NCBI GenBank assembly: GCA_900556395.1
Contig: USOQ01000056.1
Span: 1 to 18,012 of the forward strand
Source of the DNA: Candidatus Segatella caccae
GTDB lineage: Bacteria > Bacteroidota > Bacteroidia > Bacteroidales > Bacteroidaceae
Direction: 5' to 3'
Length of the DNA: 18,012 nt
Shown here: piece by piece, positions 1 to 8,300 of the stretch
How positions within the stretch are numbered: the first letter of the stretch is position 1
Layout: every line of letters starts with the position of its first letter
Made by a program: the position numbers and the translations under genes
Notes under the pieces: generated by a model
Told to the model about the DNA's origin: nothing
The model's input: only the letters and a program-made list of their open reading frames with translations
The model's database searches: none

Positions 1-108
1 ATTGGAGAATTCGTCCACTATACCGACAAAAATGACTCCCCAATTTGGGGAGCAATTGGAGAATTCGTCCACTATACCGACAAAAATGACTCCCCAATTT
101 GGGGAGCA
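1..108 (+). repeat. Exact 54-bp tandem repeat (2 copies visible) inside yhcG-like gene
   Basis: Positions 1-54 and 55-108 are identical, and each encodes 18 residues in frame (LENSSTIPTKMTPQFGEQ). Each copy contains a perfect 8-bp inverted repeat around one base, ctccccaa-t-ttggggag, at 36-52 and 90-106. Because the window starts exactly with a unit, more copies may lie to the left. The unit length is divisible by three, so copy number can change without breaking the frame. Confidence 0.95.
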
Positions 109-853
109 AATCAAGAAAGATATTTTCTCTACGCCTTGGGGACATCACAAACTGCTGATTGACAAATTCTTGAATGAACCACAAAAAGCATTGTTCTATG
201 TCCACCAAACCGTAGCAAATGGTTGGAGCAGAAATATGCTTCACAATTTCATTGATTCGTCTCTGTATGAGCGGCAAGGAAAAGCCCTTAGCAATTTCAG
301 AGATACATTACCCTATATGGATAGCGACTTGGCACAGGAATTAACCAAAGACCCATACAACTTTGCTTTCACTGGTATCACCAAGCCATACAACGAACAC
401 ATTCTCAAAGACGCACTGCTCAACAACATAACACGTTTTTTGACTGAACTCGGCACAGGGTTCGCCTACGTCGGCAAAGAGTATCGCTTGCAAATAGGAG
501 AAGTGGAGAATTTCATCGATTTGCTGTTCTACAACCTAAACCTTTCGTGCTATGTAGTGATTGAAGTGAAAATCGGCAAGTTTACATTTGCTGATGTGGG
601 GCAGCTTGGTGGATACGTGGTGGCTTGTAACCATGCACTTCGCAAAGCAGAACGAGACAACCCAACTATCGGACTGCTCATCTGCAAAGAGAAAGACCGC
701 ATACAGGCTCAATACGCCTTGGAGTCAAGTAGCCAACCGATAGCCATTTCTGAATATGAACTCGAAAAATTCTATCCCGAGAAAATTGAAGGAACGATGC
801 CTACGATTGAGGAATTAGAGGCTAAATTGCGTGGAAGTATTGAAGATGAGTGA
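2..853 (+). CDS. YhcG/DUF1016 family PDDEXK nuclease-like protein, 5' partial
   Basis: C-terminal 283 codons of a YhcG (DUF1016) protein; the frame is open to the window edge. The first codon here is TTG, and the same position in the next repeat copy is also a Leu TTG, so the true start lies outside. Seen: residues 1-36 are two identical 18-residue repeats; TPWGHH at 44-49 opens the conserved C-terminal domain; the nuclease-type motif is D173 (FIDLLFYN), E188 and K190 (VIEVK), then GQLGGY at 200-205. Known: this is the PDDEXK fold, and members often sit beside type I restriction genes; their biochemical role is poorly defined. The missing part should be the helical DUF1016 N-domain, which puts the repeat in the linker between domains. 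It ends 51 bp before the hsdS half-cassette and may be cotranscribed with it. Family assignment is firm; function is inferred. Confidence 0.9.
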   Translation: MENSSTIPTKMTPQFGEQLENSSTIPTKMTPQFGEQIKKDIFSTPWGHHKLLIDKFLNEPQKALFYVHQTVANGWSRNMLHNFIDSSLYERQGKALSNFRDTLPYMDSDLAQELTKDPYNFAFTGITKPYNEHILKDALLNNITRFLTELGTGFAYVGKEYRLQIGEVENFIDLLFYNLNLSCYVVIEVKIGKFTFADVGQLGGYVVACNHALRKAERDNPTIGLLICKEKDRIQAQYALESSSQPIAISEYELEKFYPEKIEGTMPTIEELEAKLRGSIEDE

Positions 854-904
854 TATTGTTAATAATAAGTGGGCTTCTATAAGAATAAAGATTATACAAG
901 ATTG

Positions 905-925
905 ATGGAACTAAAAAAATATAAA
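905..925 (+). repeat. Inverted repeat A, cassette copy (21 bp)
   Basis: The 21 bases starting with the cassette ATG are identical to the first 21 bases of hsdS on the minus strand (2636 to 2616); both encode MELKKYK. Upstream similarity is weak: a 9-bp aagaataaa at 881-889 matches the rhuM/hsdS junction at 2641-2649, suggesting the cassette was copied with a piece of that junction. Confidence 0.9.
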
Positions 926-1382
926 TTAGGGGACCTTTGTACTTTTATCAATGGGCGTGCATACCTACAGCCAGAGTTGCAAAATTCTGGGAAATATAAG
1001 ATTGTTAGAGTCGGTAATTTATCAGGTGGAAACAACTCTTGGTATTATTCTGATATGGAATTAGAACCTACAAAATATTGTGCCAAAGGAGACCTTTTAT
1101 ATGCATGGGCATGTAACTTTGGACCTTATATTTGGAAAGGTGACAAAACCATCTATCATTACCATATATGGAAAGTTATAAATTCAGAGCAAATAGATAA
1201 AATGTATCTCTATTATTTGCTGAAGTTTATGACAAATTCTTTTATGGGGTGTGTTCATGGAAGCACTATGCTACATATCACAAAAGAAAATATGGAAAGC
1301 ATGGAAGTACGAATCCATGCTTCCATAGAAGAACAACGTAGAATTGCGACCATACTCAACAAACTTGATTGCAAAATTGGAC

Positions 1383-2636
1383 TCAATCGTCAGATAAATG
1401 ATAATTTACCGACGCTTGACCATTCATTAAGAGGGGCAAGAGTTCGTCGCGCTGCTTAGTAAAAGTCATAATCTCTTGGCTGTTTTTGACTATTGCATCA
1501 AAGATTGGGCAAAGTTTTTCTTCTAACTTGTTGGCAATATCTACATCTGGTGGCAGTACGATAGTGCTTTGTCTTAAATGGTCTTGTGTTATATGTCCCA
1601 TCGTTGTTTTTCTTGCTTCTGCCATTTGCTTGAACACACCTATATAGTGTACAAGTTGGTAGAAATAGAATGAACGCGGATAGCCATTCTTTGATGTTAC
1701 CTTGAATATATGTTGGTTCAATCCACCATTTCCATAAGCCCAAAGCATTACTTCCAAAGAAGCTGACCATGAGAACAACACATCACCATCAAACACTTTT
1801 ACATCATCAGGAATGTCAGCCTTTACCCATTCTGTATCGACAGATAAGCCATCGTGCATTTCTTTAATCTTGATAACAGGCAATTTGTTTTCATCTGTTG
1901 GACGATATTTCTGACATGCCAAACCATTTGTGTATTCTGCAATATCTAACAAAGTTCCACAATGCCAACCTTTCGGTATCTCACGTTTCAGTTTCTCATT
2001 CCACACCATAGCCCCACCACTCGATTTATATGGCTTGCCATCCTCATTCGGGAAGTCAAACTGCACAAACCAATAATCGTAGAGTTGCTTTGCCATCGCC
2101 TCTAAATTATCATTTATCAGCTTGTTGAGTTCTATTTTGCGGTCAAGTGCATATAATATAGAGACAACATCTTTCTGCTTTTTCATGTCAGGAAGATGTA
2201 TCTCTATTTCTTCAAATACAGATTTTGGAAGTATTGGAGTTGTTGTTGAACCTGCGATTTTCTGGAAGTAAGACTTCATTGTAGACAGCAAATAATACAC
2301 ATACAATGGCTCAATCCCATTTTTGAACTGTGTTATTGCATTTATTTGTTGATTCGTTGCACAAGTGATATTTGAATATGCAACATTTCCCATATCAGAG
2401 CCAATACACCCCACTAATACACTTTCGCCTGAGATTGTATTACTTGCAATTTCTTCAAATCCAGTTTTAGAAATGAAACGGCTATTCCTTCCCATCATAC
2501 CTAATCCTTTCGCAACATCTTCAGGAGTATAAAATGGGATAGTTCCCCAAGCGTAGTTTTCGGCTATGCTTGTAGATGGAGTTTTACCTGTAATCACCTT
2601 GCCTATATCTGCAAGTTTATATTTTTTTAGTTCCAT
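1383..2636 (-). CDS. hsdS: Type I restriction-modification specificity subunit HsdS
   Basis: 417 residues, normal length for HsdS, which sets the DNA target of the HsdM/HsdR complex. Layout: TRD1 at about 1-150; central conserved helix at 150-195 (KKQKDVVSILYALDRKIEL, then INDNLEAMAKQLYDYWFVQFDFP); TRD2 at about 215-360; C-terminal helix at 365-405, ending ELLPLLMNGQ. It starts 5 bp after the rhuM stop, so it is the last gene of the operon. Two stretches recur inverted in the facing half-cassette: the 21 bp at the start codon and 16 bp encoding INDNL (174-178). The final codons (VNYHLSDD, stop TGA) are read from the antisense of the cassette's own central helix, so the stop codon is supplied by the neighbouring element. 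The hsdS region looks richer in A+T than hsdM/hsdR, as is usual for exchanged TRDs. Confidence 0.95.
   Translation of the reverse strand: MELKKYKLADIGKVITGKTPSTSIAENYAWGTIPFYTPEDVAKGLGMMGRNSRFISKTGFEEIASNTISGESVLVGCIGSDMGNVAYSNITCATNQQINAITQFKNGIEPLYVYYLLSTMKSYFQKIAGSTTTPILPKSVFEEIEIHLPDMKKQKDVVSILYALDRKIELNKLINDNLEAMAKQLYDYWFVQFDFPNEDGKPYKSSGGAMVWNEKLKREIPKGWHCGTLLDIAEYTNGLACQKYRPTDENKLPVIKIKEMHDGLSVDTEWVKADIPDDVKVFDGDVLFSWSASLEVMLWAYGNGGLNQHIFKVTSKNGYPRSFYFYQLVHYIGVFKQMAEARKTTMGHITQDHLRQSTIVLPPDVDIANKLEEKLCPIFDAIVKNSQEIMTFTKQRDELLPLLMNGQASVNYHLSDD
1393..1408 (+). repeat. Inverted repeat B, cassette copy (16 bp)
   Basis: gataaatgataattta encodes the INDNL part of the cassette helix on the plus strand and the NYHLS part of the hsdS C-terminus on the minus strand. 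It is the boundary where cassette homology to HsdS stops and antisense hsdS begins. Confidence 0.85.
2103..2118 (-). repeat. Inverted repeat B, hsdS central-helix copy (16 bp)
   Basis: The same 16-mer as 1393-1408, here on the minus strand, encoding INDNL (residues 174-178) between TRD1 and TRD2 of the full HsdS. About 30 bp upstream of it in each copy is similar but not identical (conserved gcaaaat and actcaa). Confidence 0.85.
2616..2636 (-). repeat. Inverted repeat A, hsdS copy (21 bp)
   Basis: Minus-strand start of hsdS, identical over 21 bases to 905-925 on the plus strand. The two copies define a 1,732-bp segment that would flip the whole cassette/hsdS pair. Confidence 0.9.
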
Positions 2637-2641
2637 TTTGT

Positions 2642-3646
2642 TTATTCTTTATCCAACAATCCCCTTACTTCCTTATCAAAGTCAGAGTCAATACGTTGCG
2701 TCTTATTAAATATGTCATATTCTTCTTCCGCTTTCTTCTTGGCTTGCGCTGCAGATATTTTGCCTTTATCGGGCAATATCTGGTATTTACGGAATGTCAA
2801 GAACTCATTGACACTTGCCGAGAACTGCGCCATATTGAACGTGTTTTCACGCTCAATGAGGTCTTCTATATAGTCAAAGAAACCAGTAACAGCACGCTCC
2901 AATTGTCGGATTTCCTTTTCTTGCAAGTAGTTCTTGGCAATAGATACGTCCGATTTTAAGACACGCCCGCCAGGAGCATTCTTCCATGTAGTCAATCCCA
3001 TGTGGTCTTTCGTATGGTCAGCCTTAGAGTAGATAATCTCAGCGGCCGTCTGCCCAGTGATGGCATAGTGGAAGCGGTTTTGTATCATCGCATAGAAATC
3101 TTTTGTTGTCGGAGAGTTCTTGTCATAGTCGGTGCTACACTCTGCATAGATGTCCGTAATCTGTTGCCAAATGCGGCGTTCACTCGCACGGATAGAACGC
3201 ACACGTTCAAGCAATTCACGGAAGTAATCCTTGCCAAACACCGCCGTTCCTTGTTTCAACCGCTCATCGTCCATAACGAAGCCCTTCTTGATATACTCAT
3301 TGAGAATCTTCGTTGCCCATTGGCGGAAACGTGTGGCTTTCAGAGAAGACACGCGATAGCCTACGGCGATGATTGCATCAAGAGAATAGAAATCTATAAG
3401 TTCCTGAACCTCGCCACGGATACCTCTATTTACGACTGTTTCCATTTTGGAAATAGTCGTGTCAGGATTAAGTTCTCCCTCTGTAAAGATATTTTTCAAG
3501 TGCTTACTGACAGCCGGCACACCCACGCCAAATAGCTGTGCCATAGCCTTTTGTGTACACCAAAGCGTTTCATCCTTTATGACGACTTGCACTTTGCCGT
3601 CCGCATCCGGCATGCTATACAGAAGATATTGAATCTCGTTACTCAT
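2642..3646 (-). CDS. rhuM: RhuM family protein within the type I RM operon
   Basis: 334 residues matching the virulence RhuM family. Seen: an N-terminal helix-turn-helix-like segment (LWCTQKAMAQLFGVGVPAV, then SKHLKNIF, about 28-54), the conserved FYSLDAIIAVGYRVSS and RFRQWATKIL block, and a charged, helical C-terminal half. Known: the family is named after a Salmonella pathogenicity-island gene. Homologues commonly lie between hsdM and hsdS in Bacteroidales, and their biochemical role is not settled. Its ATG overlaps the hsdM stop by 8 bp (atgagtaa), and its own stop is 5 bp before hsdS, so it is probably translated together with the methylase subunits. A DNA-binding accessory or regulator of the RM complex is inference only. 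Confidence 0.9.
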   Translation of the reverse strand: MSNEIQYLLYSMPDADGKVQVVIKDETLWCTQKAMAQLFGVGVPAVSKHLKNIFTEGELNPDTTISKMETVVNRGIRGEVQELIDFYSLDAIIAVGYRVSSLKATRFRQWATKILNEYIKKGFVMDDERLKQGTAVFGKDYFRELLERVRSIRASERRIWQQITDIYAECSTDYDKNSPTTKDFYAMIQNRFHYAITGQTAAEIIYSKADHTKDHMGLTTWKNAPGGRVLKSDVSIAKNYLQEKEIRQLERAVTGFFDYIEDLIERENTFNMAQFSASVNEFLTFRKYQILPDKGKISAAQAKKKAEEEYDIFNKTQRIDSDFDKEVRGLLDKE

Positions 3647-5315
3647 CGTCGTGTTCCTTCCCTACGTTTTCGTTGAAACTGATACTATCCAACTGCTTCA
3701 GAATCTCTTCTTCGAGGCGGTGACTCTCCTCAAACTGTGCTTTCAGCGTTGTCTTGTATTTGTCCATGCGCTTGTTGAACTCCTCCTCGGTGATATCCAC
3801 ATAGTCAATCTTGATGTCGAAATACTGGCCGGCAGACAGGCTATATCCTTTCTCTTTGATTTCATCGTATGTAACAGCAACCGAGAAGTCATCAACAGCC
3901 TCCTTGTTCTGGAATGTGTTCACGATCTTGTCGATTTCGAAATCGCGAAGACGACGTTTCTGATTGTTACCTTCCTTATATTCCTCACCCAGCTTGCTTG
4001 CATCGATGAGAATCACCTTGTCGCTCTGTGCCGATTTGTCAAAGAACAGCACGGAGACATTGGTACCTGTAGTAGCAAACACGTTTGACGGCATAGACAC
4101 ACATCCATACACCCATCTTTCATCTACGATGCGTTGCAGGATGCGCTTCTCCACGCCACTCTTAGATGTGATAAATCCTGTCGGTATGACGATAGCACCC
4201 TTTCCCGTTGGCTTCAGCGAGTTGAGCAGATGCTGGATGAAGCAAGTGTAGATAGCCATCTTAGGTTTGTTCGGATCTACCTTTTTCACAGAGTTGGGAA
4301 CACCAGCCCAGAAACGAATTGTGTCTGCAGCGAGCGTGTCACGATACTCTGGAAAATCGAGCTTGAACGGTGGATTGCTTACAATGAAATCGAATTTCTT
4401 CAGCACACCATTATTTTCTTTATGCGATGGTTCGGTAAGCGTGTTGCCTTGCACCACATTAGGCAGAGAAGCCGAAAGGTTATTGAGGATAAGATTCAGA
4501 CGCAGCATCTCGGATGATTTCTCGGAAATGTCCTGCGAGTAGATGGAGCATCTGTCCTCACCAATCTGGTGAGCCAACGCCATGAGCAGCGTGCCAGTAC
4601 CTGCCGACGGGTCATAACAAGTGATGCCGCGGAAGTCCGACTTGTCGCCCACAAGCAACCGTGCCATAACCTGCGCTATGGCATGAGGTGTGTAATATTC
4701 AGCATATTTTCCGCCACTGGCGTTGTTGAATCCCTTCAACAGGTACTCGAAGATGTGTGAGAAGAAATCATATTTCTCGCCAAACACATCCTCAAAGTTG
4801 AAAGAAGCCACATTACGCATCAGCGCCTTGGCAAACTCGTCACGCTTCTGCGTGTCAGTAACATAAGTGGTAAGCGGAAAGAAAATGTTCACCTTACTCT
4901 TGCCCGAAGTAGATACAGAAAATGTGTCAGCATTGAGGGAGGCGATGTCAACGAGCGTAGCGTCGAGCAGCGTAGAGAAGTCGCCCTTAGTGGCAGAGTT
5001 GTAAAGATGCGAAAGCGTATGCTCAGGTTTCATGCGTGGCACCGAGTGCGGCAGATAACTGAACAAGTCCTCCACCTCATCCTCTGTGAAAGAGTCATAC
5101 TCGGCATCCCACTTTTCGGCGTTTCTCAACCGCTCGCCATACACCTCGTCGCGTTTGGCCTCATAGCCGAACTTGTCGTTGAAAAACTTGTAAAGGAACA
5201 TCTCCGTTACAATCTTGTATTCACTGCCCGTACCAGCCAAGCCGAAAGCCCCGGTAGTGCTCTTCAGAGAATCAATGAGGGCAATAGTAGCCTCCGATAT
5301 ATTGATATTGCTCAT
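3639..5315 (-). CDS. hsdM: Type I restriction-modification methyltransferase subunit HsdM
   Basis: 558 residues. Adenine-N6 methyltransferase subunit, which with HsdS forms the modification enzyme and with HsdR the full restriction complex. Seen: HsdM N-terminal helical domain at about 8-155; GGKYAEYYTPHAIAQ at 201-215; SAM-binding motif I DPSAGTGTLLM at 235-245; catalytic motif IV NPPF at 314-317, marking it as an N6-adenine enzyme; helical C-terminus. All key residues are present and the length is normal. It starts 3 bp after the hsdR stop and overlaps rhuM by 8 bp, indicating one tightly coupled transcript. Confidence 0.97.
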   Translation of the reverse strand: MSNINISEATIALIDSLKSTTGAFGLAGTGSEYKIVTEMFLYKFFNDKFGYEAKRDEVYGERLRNAEKWDAEYDSFTEDEVEDLFSYLPHSVPRMKPEHTLSHLYNSATKGDFSTLLDATLVDIASLNADTFSVSTSGKSKVNIFFPLTTYVTDTQKRDEFAKALMRNVASFNFEDVFGEKYDFFSHIFEYLLKGFNNASGGKYAEYYTPHAIAQVMARLLVGDKSDFRGITCYDPSAGTGTLLMALAHQIGEDRCSIYSQDISEKSSEMLRLNLILNNLSASLPNVVQGNTLTEPSHKENNGVLKKFDFIVSNPPFKLDFPEYRDTLAADTIRFWAGVPNSVKKVDPNKPKMAIYTCFIQHLLNSLKPTGKGAIVIPTGFITSKSGVEKRILQRIVDERWVYGCVSMPSNVFATTGTNVSVLFFDKSAQSDKVILIDASKLGEEYKEGNNQKRRLRDFEIDKIVNTFQNKEAVDDFSVAVTYDEIKEKGYSLSAGQYFDIKIDYVDITEEEFNKRMDKYKTTLKAQFEESHRLEEEILKQLDSISFNENVGKEHDDE

Positions 5316-5318
5316 TAT

Positions 5319-8300
5319 TTAATATGCGTAGTTGCGTTGTTGTAAATATTCAGTTGTGATAAGATTATTGATAAACTTGCGGTCCTTGATGTCCGCCCGA
5401 ATGTGCATCTTCAGGAGTTCCTTGCCAATGATGGCAAGCACATCCTGCTGGAAAGCCGGCACATTGTCGAGCTTGTTGATGTCGAGAAAAATCATGCGGT
5501 CGATGTCCTGCTTCATATTGGCAAGGTTCTCCGCTATCTCATATTCCTGTTTAGAGATGATAGGCTTTTCGCGCTTTTCGTTTTGCTCCTCGATGCGTTT
5601 GTGTATGCGTACAAACCGCTCGTCGCCCTTGTACTTGCTTTTCAAAATACGGTTGCGTCGGTTGATTTCCCTTATTTTCTTCATCACCTCGTCCATATAT
5701 TGTATGCTCTCTTTCGCATCAGCCGTATCCTTTGGCACAAAGCCCTTTTTGCGGAAATACTCGCGAAACTCGTCGGCAAGAATCACATATTTGTCCTCCT
5801 TTGTGTCGAAGTTCGCCTCAAACTCAGCCTGCACACGCTCACACCGTTCACGGATATCGTTGACGATGATGCGCATTTCCTCAGGCATTCCTTTCTTGAA
5901 CTCAAATTCCAGCTCAGAAAGCGCAACGTTAATGATGCCCGACACGTCAGCCTTATGTTCCGTATTTTCAAGAAGATTGATGCGTTCGATGCGATGCGTC
6001 ACCTCCGTGATAAGCGTAGGAATGGTGCCGATAGGCAGCGATGCAAGTTTCTGCTTTGTTTCCTCGTCGCCGAAAGAACGAACTTGGTTGACTATAGCCT
6101 TTGCCTCTGAAAGCGTGTTGCGCAATTCATAAAGGCTGTCCTTGTTGTCAACCTCGTCAATCTGCTTACGGAACTCCTCCATATTATTAGTGGTGAAGTT
6201 GAAGAGCACACTTTTCACCTGTCTGATTTTGGCTTCCACCTCTTCTTTCGTCACCATCACATCGTTGGCGATATTACTCTGCCCCGAGCCAGCGCCGTCA
6301 GAAGTGCGGTTCAATTCACGTAGGTAACGGTCGTTGGTAGCATCAAAATTCTCCTTGATGTTCACGAAGTCAACCACATAACCATACTTGAAATCATGGT
6401 AAGGTCGGTTGACACGCGTCAAAGCCTGCAACAAGTCATGGCCATCGAGCGAACGTCCGAGGTACAGTTTCTTCAGACGAGGAGCATCAAAACCAGTGAG
6501 AAGCATCTTGTTGACAATGAGCACGTCCACTTCCTGAAGTTTCTTGAACCCCTCGATATACTCTTTACGTTCCAACTTATCGCCTTCGTCATGCAATATA
6601 AGCGAAGCTGTCAAAGGCCTGTAGCCAGAAGGCAAACTCATTGGTTCTGCTGCCATTCCGACCTGTTCCTCTTTATGCTGCCATATTTTCTCCGCATTAT
6701 GGAAACGCTCCTGCCACAAGCGGAACATCTCTCTTGCCTGAGGGTTTGTCTTGCAGACAATCATCGCTCCGACAGAGTTATCGTTCTGCTCTCTACGGAA
6801 ACGGCGGAAGTCAGATATGACATAGTCGAGCAACGCATTAAGGTAACTTTCATCCTCAATGATCTTATTGCGGTCGATGTCCGACTTCTTCACTTTCACG
6901 CTTCCAGCCAATTTGTCGAGGATGTCCTCAATCTTTTCCTTGTAGATGGTCTCCACAGGCTCACGCATAAGTTTGCAAGTATAGCCATCAGCGATTGACT
7001 TGTCATAATAGTAGGTATGAATATAGTCGCCAAATACTCGCCAAGACTCACGCTCCTCCTTGAGAAGCGGCGTGCCAGTGAGGGCTATCTTCACAGCGTT
7101 TTTGTCAGCTTCGAGCAAGTTCGCCAAGAAACTTCCCTTGGGGTTATATCCACGGTGCGCCTCGTCGATAAAGAATATACGTTGCAGGTTGGTGCTGTAA
7201 CTGTCATCAACTTGCACCTTCGCCTTGTCTTCTTTGAACTTCTGGATGTTGACCACCATGATCTCCAACTTGCCTTCATTGTTCTGTGTGATAGATCGGC
7301 TTGCAATGTCCTTCATCAGTTCCTCACGACTCTTGGCATTATGCACGATAAGACCACGGGCGGCAAATTCGTCGGTAGCCTGTTCCATAAGGTCGATACG
7401 GTCGACTATGAAATAAAACTTTGCCACGATGTTTTTACGTGCAAAGAAATCCGTCAGACTACGCACGCTGTAATAAGCAAGAGCAGTTTTTCCACTGCCT
7501 TGTGTATGCCAGATGATACCGCTCTTTATCCCATTATTTAGGGTGCGACGGATAGCATAAGAGGCGAACATCTGCTGATAGCGCATAATATGCTTTTGCA
7601 ACGTAGTACCCTGTGTGCCGTCCTCCAATTCCACCTTGCGCTCAACGTATGCTATGCCATAACGAAGCAGGAACAGAAAACGCTCCTTGCTCAGCATGGA
7701 GGTTATGATACGGTTGGTTGGAGTATTGACATCCTTGTTGGTCTGATACTCCGAAAGGTTCTTGATGACTACACAGTTGCGGTGTTTCAATACCTTATAT
7801 TCGTCGTCATCCGTTATTTCCTGATAGGGATAATTAGTAACAAACGTTTTGTTCTCCTCACGGAACACATTGAAGAAAGCCTTGCCCTTGGCAGAGCTAC
7901 AATAGAATGCACCTTGAATAGGTACACGGCTCTCATTGTCGTATTCCTGATTGTTGGAGAATATCATCAACTGCGTGACGTTGAAGAAGCGGCGAAAACA
8001 TGTTTTGCTCATTCGTGTATTGATGCGTTCACGCTCCGCCAAGATACCCTCGTGGTTATTTGGTTTCTTTACTTCAATAAAAGCAAGTGGCATTCCATTG
8101 ACAAAACAGGTGATATCAGGACGGAAATTGTCCTCCGTATCTTCGTTTTCACAAGTAAACTCTGTGGTGACGTGCCAATCGTTGTTTTCAGGATTATCAA
8201 AGTCAATAAGTCTTATTACGCTATTGGAAGAAAGCATCTGGTAAAACTCGCGTCCTAAATCATCATTGTTTGCGACGTTTACAATCTTTGAAAACAACAA

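Larger units (their letters stand above)
905..1459 (+). pseudogene. Half-length hsdS cassette (one target-recognition domain), inverted relative to hsdS
   Basis: Encodes 184 residues from ATG 905. The first eight residues, MELKKYKL, are identical to those of the full HsdS on the other strand, which fixes this start over the in-frame GTG at 869. Residues 1 to about 145 form one type I specificity TRD. Then comes the central helix (EEQRRIATILNKLDCKIGL, then NRQINDNL), ending at residue 168. The last 16 residues (PTLDHSLRGARVRRAA) are not HsdS sequence: they are the antisense of the full hsdS 3' end. It overlaps hsdS tail-to-tail over 1383-1459. No second TRD is present. I see no TAnnTTTG promoter in the 51-bp gap after the yhcG-like gene. 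It is best read as a stored TRD for exchange by inversion, not simple decay. It could also make a half-subunit, which in some type I systems can dimerise. Confidence 0.85.
905..2636. other. Predicted invertible hsdS locus (phase-variable specificity switch)
   Basis: Two inverted-repeat pairs are nested here. Pair A is 905-925 with 2616-2636 (21 bp, start codons). Pair B is 1393-1408 with 2103-2118 (16 bp, central helix). Inversion at B would move TRD2 from TRD1a (operon side) to TRD1b (cassette side). Inversion at A would bring the cassette under the operon promoter. The two together would place a TRD1b+TRD2 gene in the operon. The repeats and reading frames are seen directly. Invertible hsdS loci with inverted repeats are established in Bacteroides, Mycoplasma and Streptococcus. 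That this locus inverts is inferred. No integrase is present in the window. Confidence 0.75.

Noticed and set aside
1..108. CRISPR-like array
   Set aside because: The two 54-bp units are directly adjacent, with no spacers, and lie in frame inside a coding sequence.
869..904. GTG-initiated extension of the hsdS half-cassette
   Set aside because: The ATG at 905 begins the 21-bp stretch identical to the start of the full hsdS; the extension has no HsdS similarity.
1498..1770. 90-residue minus-strand frame within hsdS
   Set aside because: It overlaps TRD2 coding in another frame and has no recognisable motif.
1459..2642. Full hsdS as a decayed or frameshifted gene
   Set aside because: Both TRDs, both helices and normal length are present in one uninterrupted frame.
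3002..8258. Several long plus-strand open frames opposite hsdR, hsdM and rhuM
   Set aside because: They are antisense to genes with complete, recognisable motifs and show no family features of their own.
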